The notes below the pieces were generated by a model. That model saw only the letters and a list, made by a program, of their open reading frames with translations. It searched no databases and had not been told where the DNA came from. From positions 62,001-126,000 of the forward strand of contig NZ_AYYO01000010.1 of NCBI RefSeq assembly GCF_001436225.1: a stretch of 64,000 nucleotides of DNA, given 5' to 3'. The stretch is from Lacticaseibacillus sharpeae JCM 1186 = DSM 20505. GTDB lineage: Bacteria; Bacillota; Bacilli; Lactobacillales; Lactobacillaceae. Position numbers and translations under genes: made by a program. Positions within the stretch are counted from its first letter, which is position 1, and every line of letters starts with the position of its first letter. Of this stretch, positions 1 to 8,188 are shown one piece after another.

Positions 1-834
1 GTTGCGCAGAGCGTTGATCGCCCGAATCTGTTCATCGGCGTGGAGCAGCAGCTGACGCAAAGTGACGTGACGGAACGGACACTGCATTTGCTCCAGCAGC
101 TGCAGGGGGCGGCGGTTGTCTACTGTCCAACCCGCAAGCTGGCAGAGACGCTGGCGACTAAGATTAATGCGCACCTGCCACGCCATGCCACCTATTACCA
201 CGCCGAGCTTGATAGCCACGCGCGGACGATGCGTGAGCGCCAATTCTTGACTGGGCAAATCGACGTCATGTGTGCGACCAGCGCGTTTGGCATGGGCGTG
301 GATAAGCCGGATATCCGCCTGGTGCTCTATTTGGGCGTGCCCCAGACGTTAACCGAGTACTTCCAGGCGATTGGCCGCGCCGGGCGCGATGGCTTGCCGG
401 CTTACACCGCGTTGCTCTATACACTAAATGACGTGCAGCGGGCCAGCGAGTTTGCCGCCGTTTTGCCCACTGCCGAGGTGATTAGTGCCGTGTACAAGAA
501 TCCGCAGGCGTATGCGCACACCACTGATGCGCAGCTAGAACTGATTGCTAGTTATGTCCGACTTGGGTTTCGTCAAAATCAGGTCGAAAAGTTGCTGACG
601 GACCGCCTAGCTACCCGCGCGCAGGGGGTGGCGGCAGTGATTGACTATTTACACACAAAGGGCTGCTTCCGGAACGCGCTCATGACGGCCTTCGATAGTT
701 CTGCGCGCGCTCATGATGAAAATTGTTGTGGTGTGATTTCTGCAAATGCGCGGCTTGAACAGGGCATTACGCCGGTAAAAGATAACGAAATTAATGGATG
801 GCGGAACGTTTTTAAACAGATTTTTATGAACTAA
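1..834 (+). CDS. recQ: RecQ-family DNA helicase, C-terminal part (cut by window edge)
   Basis: ATP-dependent 3'-5' DNA helicase used in recombination and repair. The frame is open from base 1, so the ATP-binding half lies outside the window; 277 residues are visible. They contain the second RecA-like domain with FGMGVDKPD near residue 95 and the arginine-finger motif QAIGRAGRDG near residue 120. After it, Cys222 and the pair in ENCCG near residue 242 sit where RecQ proteins bind zinc, but the full four-Cys pattern is not obvious. No HRDC domain follows, so this is a short RecS-like form. In lactobacilli and Bacillus it commonly precedes the LysM gene found next. Confident family call; exact paralogue uncertain. 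Confidence 0.9.
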   Translation, partial: VAQSVDRPNLFIGVEQQLTQSDVTERTLHLLQQLQGAAVVYCPTRKLAETLATKINAHLPRHATYYHAELDSHARTMRERQFLTGQIDVMCATSAFGMGVDKPDIRLVLYLGVPQTLTEYFQAIGRAGRDGLPAYTALLYTLNDVQRASEFAAVLPTAEVISAVYKNPQAYAHTTDAQLELIASYVRLGFRQNQVEKLLTDRLATRAQGVAAVIDYLHTKGCFRNALMTAFDSSARAHDENCCGVISANARLEQGITPVKDNEINGWRNVFKQIFMN

Positions 835-856
835 CGCTGGTTGTGGCGGTTCCATG

Positions 857-865
857 TGCTACAAT
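857..865 (+). promoter_or_regulatory. Extended -10 promoter before the LysM gene
   Basis: TG at 857-858 followed by C and TACAAT at 860-865. No good -35 is visible. It lies just after the recQ stop and about 30 bases before the GTG start, so the LysM gene probably has its own transcript. Confidence 0.4.
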
Positions 866-894
866 GAATCCAGACAAAATAGGGAGGCATTGTT

Positions 895-1500
895 GTGCCA
901 AAGCGACCAACAGATAAAGACAACGCCAAAAAAATCCAGCAGCCATCTGAAGAGCCCTGGAATAAACAGTTTGAAGACGACCGTGACGATGACGGTAGCT
1001 TTTCACGTGTACAAAAACGCAAGCATACGCGGGGGAATACCATTCTAACCACCACCCTGGTTGTGGTGCTCGTTTTGGTAATGATGATTCCGATTTTGTG
1101 GAAGGCCATCAACGAGAAGATGAAGAACGCGGGTAGTGACCCAACGCGCATCTCCGTCACCACGAAGACGAGCTCATCGAAAAAAGCTTCCAGCAGTTCC
1201 GCCAGCTCCAAGGCCAGTTCATCGAGCAAGGAAGCTTCTTCTTCCAGCGTCACGGATGACACTTCGTCAACCGCATCCAGCAAGCAGGAAGCATCCTCTG
1301 CAAGCAGTGAATCCAAGGCGTCTTCTGCCAGCAGCACATCTTCTAGCGCTGCTGCCACTGGCACCTACACCGTTAAGGCTGGCGACAACCTGTACCGGAT
1401 TGCCGCGAACCACGGGATGACGCTCAGCGAGATCCAGCAGCTGAACGGGATGGGCAGTAGCATCTCGATTACGCCTGGCCAGGTATTGAAGGTCAAGTAG
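895..1500 (+). CDS. Membrane-anchored LysM-domain protein
   Basis: Peptidoglycan-binding surface protein. The GTG start at 895 is chosen because AGGGAGG sits at 881-887. The 201 residues divide into a charged cytoplasmic head (1-45), one transmembrane helix (about 48-68), a long Ser/Ala/Lys linker that is almost pure serine in places (about 88-150), and a single C-terminal LysM domain (about 155-200, beginning YTVKAGDNLYRIA). The topology is N-in with the LysM domain outside, so it should hold the wall close to the membrane. It resembles the YpbE/LysM proteins that sit between recQ and cmk in related genomes. The function beyond wall binding is unknown. The serine linker is likely to vary in length between strains. 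Confidence 0.85.
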   Translation: MPKRPTDKDNAKKIQQPSEEPWNKQFEDDRDDDGSFSRVQKRKHTRGNTILTTTLVVVLVLVMMIPILWKAINEKMKNAGSDPTRISVTTKTSSSKKASSSSASSKASSSSKEASSSSVTDDTSSTASSKQEASSASSESKASSASSTSSSAAATGTYTVKAGDNLYRIAANHGMTLSEIQQLNGMGSSISITPGQVLKVK

Positions 1501-1506
1501 TAATCC

Positions 1507-1547
1507 TGTTAAAATAGTAACGAATGGGGCGGGATAATCTCCTGCCC
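1507..1547 (+). promoter_or_regulatory. cmk promoter and leader hairpin
   Basis: Extended -10 element TGTTAAAAT at 1507-1515. Just downstream GGGCGGG (1527-1533) pairs with CCTGCCC (1541-1547) around a 7-base loop, with one G-U pair. The hairpin lacks a proper U-tail, so it could be a weak terminator for the LysM gene or a 5' stabilising hairpin on the cmk transcript. Confidence 0.4.
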
Positions 1548-1595
1548 TTAATTGTGTGCAAAAACATGCGCACTGATAGATACTTGGAGGTTATA

Positions 1596-2258
1596 ATGCA
1601 GATTGCAATTGATGGCCCGGCAAGTGCCGGCAAGAGTACCATTGCCAAGTTAGTGGCCAAAAAGCTCGGTTACGTATACTGTGACACGGGCGCGATGTAC
1701 CGGACGGTGACACTGATGGCGCTCAGGAGCAACGTGGCCCCTGACGACGCGGTCAAAGTGACGGCACTGCTGCCACAGCTTGAATTGAAGTTTGTGCCGA
1801 CTGCTGATGGCCAATTGGTCTACATGAACGGCGAGGATGTTTCCCTGGCGATTCGCCAAGAAGACGTCACGAACAACGTGTCCGCCGTGTCCGCGATTCC
1901 GGCAGTGCGCACGGATTTGACCCAGCGCCAGCGCGATATCGCCGCGGAGGGCAACATCGTGATGGATGGCCGTGATATCGGGACCACCGTGTTGCCGCAT
2001 GCCGAACTCAAGGTGTTCATGGTTGCCAGTGTGGCTGAGCGTGCACGCCGGCGGTTCTTGGATAACAAGGAAAAGGGCATCGACGTTTCAATCGCGACGC
2101 TTGAGGAAGAGATCGCGGCGCGGGACCACAAGGATTCCACGCGCGCAACTTCACCATTGCGGCAGGCAGACGATGCCATCTTGCTCGACACGACGAGCAT
2201 GACCATCGATGAAGTGGTCGCAAAAATTATGGCACTGCACGCAGAACGCGAACGTTAA
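1596..2258 (+). CDS. cmk: Cytidylate kinase
   Basis: Phosphorylates CMP and dCMP with ATP in pyrimidine nucleotide recycling. The 220-residue protein starts at the ATG at 1596, with GGAGG at 1586-1590; a longer frame opening at 1524 has no ribosome site. The N-terminus IAIDGPASAGKST carries the P-loop, followed by the CMP-binding stretch YCDTGAMYR, then DGRDIGT near residue 128 and the lid region with RAxxR. Length and motifs match the family closely. It stands before rpsA, the normal arrangement in Bacillota (cmk-ypfD). In a cell that seems to have lost de novo pyrimidine synthesis at its usual locus (see 45-51 kb), salvage enzymes such as this one would carry more of the load. Confidence 0.97.
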   Translation: MQIAIDGPASAGKSTIAKLVAKKLGYVYCDTGAMYRTVTLMALRSNVAPDDAVKVTALLPQLELKFVPTADGQLVYMNGEDVSLAIRQEDVTNNVSAVSAIPAVRTDLTQRQRDIAAEGNIVMDGRDIGTTVLPHAELKVFMVASVAERARRRFLDNKEKGIDVSIATLEEEIAARDHKDSTRATSPLRQADDAILLDTTSMTIDEVVAKIMALHAERER

Positions 2259-2300
2259 AACTATTTCGCTCAAGCAGTGGTATTTCAGTTGAATTTCGGG

Positions 2301-2333
2301 TATACTAGCATTTGATGATAGTCGTTAAGGAGG
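2301..2333 (+). promoter_or_regulatory. rpsA -10 element and strong ribosome binding site
   Basis: TATACT at 2301-2306 is a good -10 hexamer without a clear -35. AAGGAGG at 2327-2333 stands 10 bases before the rpsA ATG. Confidence 0.4.
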
Positions 2334-2343
2334 ATTTTTTGGC

Positions 2344-3612
2344 ATGAGTGAAAACAGCGTAAACCCAGAAACAATGGCAGACGCTCTGAACAGCGTCAGC
2401 ACGGTTAAAGTCGGTGACGTGGTCAAGGCAGAGGTTCTTGCAATCGAGGACAAGCAGCTGACAGTCGGCATCGAAGGCACCGGTGTTGAAGGGGTTGTGC
2501 CACTTAAGGAATTAAGTACTCAGCCAGTCGATGATATTCACACGGAAGCTAAGATCGGTGACGAACTCGAGCTCGTGGTTATTAGCACGATTGGTAAGGA
2601 TAAGGAAAACGGGCAGTACCTGCTTTCCAAGCGCCGTCTGGAAGCCCAGAAGGTATGGGCAGACATCCAGAAGGAATACGAAGCTGGTAACACCATTACC
2701 GCACCTGTAACTTCCGTAGTTAAGGGTGGTTTGGTTGTTAACGCCGGCGTCCGTGGATTCGTACCTGCATCCATGGTTGCAGACCACTTCGTTGAAGACC
2801 TGAACCAGTACAAGGGTCAGGAACTCGAATTCAAGATTGTGGAAATCGATGCTACGGAAAACCGTCTCATCCTTTCCCACCGTGCAGTTATCGAAGCAAG
2901 CAAGGCTGAAGCCCGCAAGGAAATCTTCGCTAAGCTCGCTGTTGGTGACGTTCTTGAAGGTAAGGTTGCACGTCTCACCAACTTTGGTGCGTTCGTTGAC
3001 CTTGGTGGCGTAGACGGTCTTGTCCACGTTTCCCAGATTTCCTTCGACCGTGTTGACAAGCCAAGCGACGTTCTGAAGGTTGGCCAGGAAGTTAAGGTTA
3101 AGGTTCTCAATCTCGATGAAGAGAAGAACCGCATTAGCCTTTCCATCAAGGCTGCTCTCCCAGAACCTTGGGATGACATCGAAGACAAGGCTGCTGAAGG
3201 TTCCGTACTTACCGGTACCGTTCGTCGCCTGACCAACTTTGGTGCATTCGTCGAAGTATTCCCAGGTGTTGAAGGTCTGGTTCACATTTCCCAGATTTCA
3301 CACGAACACATCGGCACACCTCAGGAAGTTCTGTCTGAAGGTCAAGAAGTGCAGGTTAAGGTCCTTTCTGTTGACCCATCCGCACACCGTCTGCAGCTTT
3401 CCATCAAGGCGCTCACTGAAGCACCTGCTGGTAGCAACGACAACAACAACGACCAGCCTCGTCGGAACAACAGCAACAACAACCGTGGCGGCCGCGGCCG
3501 TCGCAACGAAGGAAGCCACACCCAGATCCCAGCTGAATACCAGCAGGATGACTCCGGCTTCTCTCTTGGTGACATTCTCGGTGACGCACTCAAGGACGCC
3601 GCTAAGGACTAA
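2344..3612 (+). CDS. rpsA: S1-domain ribosomal protein homologue (four S1 repeats)
   Basis: RNA-binding protein that helps mRNA engage the 30S subunit. The 422 residues hold four S1 OB-fold repeats at roughly 20-90, 106-176, 195-263 and 280-350; the third and fourth are the most regular, each with LTNFGAFV and VHxSQIS. The Firmicute form has four repeats, unlike the six of Escherichia coli S1, and this fits. A low-complexity tail at about 366-395, rich in Asn, Arg and Gly, follows and may add non-specific RNA binding; such tails vary greatly between species. Codon choice is noticeably more restricted than in neighbouring genes (GGT, GTT, AAG, ATC dominate), as expected for a highly expressed gene. 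It has its own terminator. Confidence 0.95.
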   Translation: MSENSVNPETMADALNSVSTVKVGDVVKAEVLAIEDKQLTVGIEGTGVEGVVPLKELSTQPVDDIHTEAKIGDELELVVISTIGKDKENGQYLLSKRRLEAQKVWADIQKEYEAGNTITAPVTSVVKGGLVVNAGVRGFVPASMVADHFVEDLNQYKGQELEFKIVEIDATENRLILSHRAVIEASKAEARKEIFAKLAVGDVLEGKVARLTNFGAFVDLGGVDGLVHVSQISFDRVDKPSDVLKVGQEVKVKVLNLDEEKNRISLSIKAALPEPWDDIEDKAAEGSVLTGTVRRLTNFGAFVEVFPGVEGLVHISQISHEHIGTPQEVLSEGQEVQVKVLSVDPSAHRLQLSIKALTEAPAGSNDNNNDQPRRNNSNNNRGGRGRRNEGSHTQIPAEYQQDDSGFSLGDILGDALKDAAKD

Positions 3613-3634
3613 ACCTAAAGCACATTAATTGCAG

Positions 3635-3664
3635 AAAAGTTGAGCCTTGGCTCAACTTTTTTGT
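3635..3664 (+). terminator. rpsA intrinsic terminator
   Basis: AAAAGTTGAGCC (3635-3646) and GGCTCAACTTTT (3649-3660) form a near-continuous stem followed by more T residues. Confidence 0.93.
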
Positions 3665-3683
3665 TTGGAAGGAAGGGATACAC

Positions 3684-4991
3684 ATGAGTTTGCCAACATT
3701 GGCAATTGTCGGCCGCCCAAATGTAGGTAAGTCGACCATCTTTAACCGCATTGTCGGGACGCGCCAGGCGATTGTTGAGGATACCCCGGGTGTTACCCGT
3801 GACCGTCTGTACGGTCGCGCCACCTGGCTTGCACGTGAATTCGCTGTGATTGATACCGGTGGGATTGATATCGGTGACGCACCACTTGTGACCCAGATTA
3901 CGGAACAAGCGGAAGTCGCAATTCAAGAAGCTGACGTCATTTTATTCATTGTGAACGTGGAAAACGGGGTAACTGACGCTGACGAACGCGTAGCCCAAAT
4001 ACTCTACCGTGCGGACAAGCCAGTTGTGCTCGCCGTGAATAAGGTCGACAACGCGGAACGACGCAACGACGTCTTCGATTACTACAGCCTTGGCTTTGGC
4101 GAACCACTGCCGCTGTCTGGGACCCACGGGATTGGTCTTGGGGACGTGCTGGATGCCGTCTTCGCGAACTTCCCTGAAGAAGAGGACAACGAGGACGATG
4201 ACTCCATCAAGTTCTCCCTGATTGGCCGGCCTAACGTCGGTAAATCTTCGCTGGTGAACGCGATTCTCGGGGAAAACCGGGTGATTGTGTCCGACATGGA
4301 AGGGACCACACGTGATGCCATCGACACGAAGTTCAGTGCAAACGACGCCGACTTCACGATGATTGATACTGCCGGACTCCGGAAGCGGGGCAAGGTTTAC
4401 GAAGCGACCGAAAAGTATTCGGTACTGCGGGCCATGCGGGCGATTGATCGCTCCGACGTCGTGCTCATGGTGCTGAACGCTGAAGAGGGGATTCGCGAAC
4501 AGGACAAGCGGGTTGCCGGGTACGCACATGAAGCGGGCCGGGCCATCATCATCGTCGTGAACAAGTGGGATACGATTGAGAAGGACAACCACACGATGGC
4601 GGACTTCGAAAATCTCATCCGGTCTGAGTTCCAGTACTTGGATTACGCACCAATCGTGTTCGTTTCGGCGAAGACGCACCAGCGTTTGACCAACCTGCCC
4701 GCACTAATCTTGCAGGCAGCGGAAAACCAGTCCCGCCGAATTCAGAGCAGCGTCTTGAACGATGTGCTGAACGAAGCATTACTGGTCACGCCAACGCCAA
4801 CCGTCAACGGGAAGCGCCTGCGCATTTACTACATGACGCAAGTGGCCATCAAGCCACCAACGTTTGTTGTATTTGTGAACGACCCCGATTTGCTCCATTT
4901 CTCCTATCAGCGTTTTCTCATAAATCAACTGCGGGATACGTTCGACTTCACGGGGACCCCAATTCATCTAATTGCGCGTAGTCGGCAATAG
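3684..4991 (+). CDS. der: Ribosome-associated GTPase Der (EngA)
   Basis: Essential tandem GTPase for maturation of the 50S subunit. Two complete G domains are visible in 435 residues: G1 GRPNVGKS at 10-17 and again at 181-188, G3 DTGG at 57-60 and DTAG at 228-231, G4 NKVD at 119-122 and NKWD at 293-296, joined by an acidic linker (about 165-175). The C-terminal KH-like domain (about 350-435) finishes the protein. The length is typical. The ATG at 3684 follows GGAAGG. The gene follows the rpsA terminator by only about 20 bases, so its promoter must lie in that gap or within the terminator, or it depends on read-through from rpsA. In Bacillus gpsA lies between der and hup; here it is absent. 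Confidence 0.97.
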   Translation: MSLPTLAIVGRPNVGKSTIFNRIVGTRQAIVEDTPGVTRDRLYGRATWLAREFAVIDTGGIDIGDAPLVTQITEQAEVAIQEADVILFIVNVENGVTDADERVAQILYRADKPVVLAVNKVDNAERRNDVFDYYSLGFGEPLPLSGTHGIGLGDVLDAVFANFPEEEDNEDDDSIKFSLIGRPNVGKSSLVNAILGENRVIVSDMEGTTRDAIDTKFSANDADFTMIDTAGLRKRGKVYEATEKYSVLRAMRAIDRSDVVLMVLNAEEGIREQDKRVAGYAHEAGRAIIIVVNKWDTIEKDNHTMADFENLIRSEFQYLDYAPIVFVSAKTHQRLTNLPALILQAAENQSRRIQSSVLNDVLNEALLVTPTPTVNGKRLRIYYMTQVAIKPPTFVVFVNDPDLLHFSYQRFLINQLRDTFDFTGTPIHLIARSRQ

Positions 4992-5082
4992 GGCGGCGCA
5001 CAAAGTTTTTGGCTAGTTATTACATTTTTTGTGACAGATATGTTTTATTTCGCAAAAATACTAACAAAAAACGCTTAAACCC

Positions 5083-5111
5083 TTGATACGACGCCGTTCC
5101 TGTGATATTTT
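5083..5111 (+). promoter_or_regulatory. hup promoter
   Basis: TTGATA (5083-5088), 17-base spacer, TATTTT (5106-5111), with an extended TG at 5103-5104. It predicts a transcript start near 5118 and an untranslated leader of about 105 bases before hup. Confidence 0.7.
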
Positions 5112-5222
5112 AATGATTGAAATGGTGATGCTTCGGTTTTCATTATTTCCTCATTCTTGAACCACACATTTAAGTGGGCATGTTTGGGTGTTCACGCATC
5201 TAATCTACGGAGGTGAAATAAT

Positions 5223-5498
5223 ATGGCTAACAAAGCAGAGCTTATCGAAAGCGTTGCTACCTCAACTGGCTTGACCAAGAAGGACGCTACAGCTGCAGTA
5301 GATGCAGTTTTCGCATCCATCCAGGACAGCCTTTCTAAGGGCGACAAGGTACAACTGATTGGTTTTGGTAACTTCGAAGTACGCGAACGCGCATCTCGCA
5401 AGGGCCGCAACCCACAGACCGGTGCCGAAATCGAAATTCCTGCATCTAAGGTTCCAGCATTCAAGCCTGGTAAGGCATTGAAGGACGCCGTTAAGTAA
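5223..5498 (+). CDS. hup: Nucleoid protein HU
   Basis: Small basic DNA-bending protein that compacts the chromosome; acts as a homodimer. The 91 residues match HU from end to end: the helical N-terminus ([12 protein letters not shown]), the body motif [18 protein letters not shown], and the DNA-gripping arm with RNPQTG near residues 61-66. Bacillota usually have this single HU gene. The ribosome site CGGAGGTG (5208-5215) is strong and codon use is strongly biased, both fitting very high expression. The transcript starts about 105 bases upstream by the promoter prediction, and ends at a strong hairpin directly after the stop, so it is monocistronic. Confidence 0.98.
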   Translation: MANKAELIESVATSTGLTKKDATAAVDAVFASIQDSLSKGDKVQLIGFGNFEVRERASRKGRNPQTGAEIEIPASKVPAFKPGKALKDAVK

Positions 5499-5521
5499 TT
5501 GACGGATTGCAGAATTCAAGT

Positions 5522-5560
5522 AAGACTCGCAGACCGCCTTCGCGGATTGCGAGTCTTTTT
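5522..5560 (+). terminator. hup intrinsic terminator
   Basis: AAGACTCGCA (5522-5531) pairs with TGCGAGTCTT (5548-5557); the inner CCGC/GCGG extends it around loop CTTC. A T tract follows. Confidence 0.95.
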
Positions 5561-5671
5561 GTGTTTGTGTGTGCGCCCAGTAGCCGGTGCTAGGAAATGG
5601 GGCACTTTTGTTGTAATGTATTAAGTGGACGTTTAATCGGATAATTGTTAATCGAATGAGGAGGTCACCGC

Positions 5672-6937
5672 ATGAACTACGCTGAACAAATGCTCGACGC
5701 GCTCGAAAAGGGGAACGTGGATCAGGCCCGCACCCTGTTCAAGCAGGTGCTGGACAACGAGAACGACGAAACCAAGTATAATCTCGCGGAAGAGCTGTAC
5801 GCCATGGGCTTCACGGGTCAGGCTAAGCGGTTGTACCAGGAACTGCTCGGCCACTACCCAGATGACGGCGACGTGCTGACCGCGCTGGCCGATATTGCCG
5901 TTTCCGACGGTGATACGGATCAGGCAATCAGTTATCTGGACCGTGTGCACGAGGACAACCCCGCATACGTGCAGGCACTGATTGCGGCGGCCGATGTGTA
6001 CCAGACTCAGGGACTCTATGAAGTGAGCCTGCAGAAGTTGACCACGGCGCGGGAGCTGGATCCAGACGAACCCGTCATCATCTTTGCTTTGGGTGAACTG
6101 CAGTTTGACTGGGGCCATTTTGCCCAGGCTGCGGCGGCGTACTTGGAACTGCTTGACGGCGGCGAGATGAACATCGCGGGCGTGAACGTCCGCTTGCGCT
6201 ATGCGGAGAGTCTGGCGCAGACCGGTCGTTTTGAAGATGCCATCAGTGTTTACCAAGAAGTCGGTGAAGACACGCTGCCGATTGCGGACCGGTTTCAAAT
6301 CGGGGGCCTGTACGTTCAGGTCGAAGAATTCCAGCGCGCCGCGGATGCTTTCCAGGCCGTGATTGATGCGGATGCCAGCTACACCAACGCATACTTGCCA
6401 TTGGCTCAAGCACAGCGCAAGTTAGGCCAACCAGATGCGGCCCTGCTGACGATTCAAAATGGGCTGGCCCAAGACGATACGAACCCCGAGCTCTACAGCG
6501 TGGGGGCCGAGTTGGCTTTGGCCCAAGAAGACGACGAGCTGGGCGAACGGTACCTGCGCGCGGCGCTCAAACTGGATCCAGAAAACCAGCATTACGTCCT
6601 GGCGTGGTCGAACTTCCTGCTGCACGCTGGTCGGGACCAGGAGAACATCGACTACCTGGACAGTCTGGATGCTGGTGGGGAGAGCGATCCCCAGTTGTAC
6701 TGGAACCTGGCGCGCGCGTACGAGCGGGTCGAAAATTACGCGGACGCGCGGGCGAACTACTTGCTCGCATTCCGGACGTTCCAGGATCAGCCGGCGTTCC
6801 TGCGGGAAATTGGCGCCTTCTTCCGGACAACCGGGGCGCGCGCAGAAGAAACAGCGGCGCTCACCCGGCTGGTTGCCATGCAGCCAGATGACCTGGATGC
6901 CCAGGACCGCTTGGACGAACTCAAGGACGAAAACTAG
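5672..6937 (+). CDS. Tetratricopeptide-repeat protein (YpiA-like)
   Basis: Helical-repeat scaffold of 421 residues with no catalytic domain. Degenerate TPR units run over nearly the whole length, seen as repeated blocks of the kind A-x-x-L-Y-x-x-x-G and D-P-E near residues 30-60, 95-130, 170-205, 245-275, 280-310 and 345-375. The composition is strongly acidic and rich in Ala, Gln and Asp. No signal peptide or membrane helix, so it is cytoplasmic. It occupies the place of Bacillus ypiA and probably mediates protein contacts; the partner is unknown. GAGGAGG before the ATG at 5672 fixes the start. It ends 54 bases before cca with no terminator between, suggesting cotranscription. Confidence 0.85.
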   Translation: MNYAEQMLDALEKGNVDQARTLFKQVLDNENDETKYNLAEELYAMGFTGQAKRLYQELLGHYPDDGDVLTALADIAVSDGDTDQAISYLDRVHEDNPAYVQALIAAADVYQTQGLYEVSLQKLTTARELDPDEPVIIFALGELQFDWGHFAQAAAAYLELLDGGEMNIAGVNVRLRYAESLAQTGRFEDAISVYQEVGEDTLPIADRFQIGGLYVQVEEFQRAADAFQAVIDADASYTNAYLPLAQAQRKLGQPDAALLTIQNGLAQDDTNPELYSVGAELALAQEDDELGERYLRAALKLDPENQHYVLAWSNFLLHAGRDQENIDYLDSLDAGGESDPQLYWNLARAYERVENYADARANYLLAFRTFQDQPAFLREIGAFFRTTGARAEETAALTRLVAMQPDDLDAQDRLDELKDEN

Positions 6938-6991
6938 CCTGCTGGCCCCACTTGTGGGCCGACGGTTACGGATTATGTTAGGAGGATTCTC

Positions 6992-8173
6992 GTGCACGTT
7001 GATTTAACCCATCCAGAATTTCAGGCGGCCATTCCGATTCTGCAAAAGATTGAGGCGGCCGGTTTTGAAGCCTATTTTGTTGGCGGGTGCGTTCGGGATG
7101 CACTCCTTGGTTTGCCGATTCATGACGTCGATATTGCGACTTCTGCTTATCCCCAAGAGGTGAAGGCGATTTTTCGCCGCACCGTGGATACTGGCATTCA
7201 GCACGGGACGGTGATGGTGCTCGACCACGGCACCGGCTACGAGGTGACGACTTTCCGGACGGAATCAACCTACCAAGACTTCCGCCGGCCAGATGCAGTC
7301 ACCTTCGTGCGGTCGCTAAAGGAAGACCAGTTGCGCCGTGATTTCACCATTAACGCACTGGCGGCACGGCACGACGGCTTGATTATCGATAATTTCAACG
7401 GCTTAGCAGACCTCGATGCGCACCTGCTACGGGCGGTAGGTAATGCCCAGGACCGCTTCCACGAAGATGCGTTGCGCATGATGCGGGCGGTGCGGTTTGA
7501 AAGCCAGCTGGGCTTTACGCTCGAAGCAGCCACGGCCCAGGCACTGGCGGATAACGCATCCCTGCTGCAGCACATCGCGGTTGAACGGATTGCGACCGAG
7601 TTTACGCGCCTGCTGCTGGGGATTAACCGCGCGGCGGGTTTAAGCAGCATGTTGCAGGCCGGCCTGTACACGTACTGTCCGCTCTTAGTGGGGCACAAAG
7701 CGGAATTAAGCCGTCTGCAAGCGCTGGACTCCCGGCAGATTAAGCATGAGGATGTGGCCTGGACGTTGCTCACGGCCGTTTTAGGCGTCAAGCCAGTGGC
7801 GTTCATGAAGGCCTGGAAGCAGCCTAATGATTTGACCGGCACCGTTGATCATGCCGTCAAGTTGCTGCCGGCATTACTTACGGGGACGGCGGATAACCTG
7901 GCGCTCTTTAATGCGGGCGCGGCGAGCGTTTCGGCGGCCATTGGTGCGGCAAGTTACCTGCAGCCCGGTTTTGCCGCGGCTGCTTGGCAGGCGCGCTACC
8001 AGGCACTGCCAATGCACACGGCCAAAGACTTGGCGCTGACGGGACAAATGCTGCTGGATGCGGGCATGCAGCCAGGACCACAGCTCGGCCGGGCACTAGC
8101 GCAGGCACGAACCGCCGTCATTAGCGGCCAGTTACCCAACGATGCGGCTGCCCTGCTTGCGGCGGTGAAATAG
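6992..8173 (+). CDS. cca: CCA tRNA nucleotidyltransferase
   Basis: Adds or repairs the 3' CCA of tRNAs using CTP and ATP. The 393-residue class II enzyme shows the nucleotidyltransferase signature GGCVRDALLG at residues 31-40, the metal-binding Asp pair in HDVDIAT (D45, D47), the LRRDFTINAL stretch near residue 110-120, and the motif EDALRMMRAVRF near residue 155-166 that selects the nucleotide. Translation starts at GTG 6992 behind AGGAGG (6980-6985). The next gene starts 15 bases after its stop, so the two form an operon with the TPR gene. Confidence 0.97.
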   Translation: MHVDLTHPEFQAAIPILQKIEAAGFEAYFVGGCVRDALLGLPIHDVDIATSAYPQEVKAIFRRTVDTGIQHGTVMVLDHGTGYEVTTFRTESTYQDFRRPDAVTFVRSLKEDQLRRDFTINALAARHDGLIIDNFNGLADLDAHLLRAVGNAQDRFHEDALRMMRAVRFESQLGFTLEAATAQALADNASLLQHIAVERIATEFTRLLLGINRAAGLSSMLQAGLYTYCPLLVGHKAELSRLQALDSRQIKHEDVAWTLLTAVLGVKPVAFMKAWKQPNDLTGTVDHAVKLLPALLTGTADNLALFNAGAASVSAAIGAASYLQPGFAAAAWQARYQALPMHTAKDLALTGQMLLDAGMQPGPQLGRALAQARTAVISGQLPNDAAALLAAVK

Positions 8174-8188
8174 AATGGAGGAACCACT

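Noticed and set aside
2512-3285. 257-codon antisense frame within rpsA
   Set aside because: Shadow of a highly codon-biased gene; no start signal or family.
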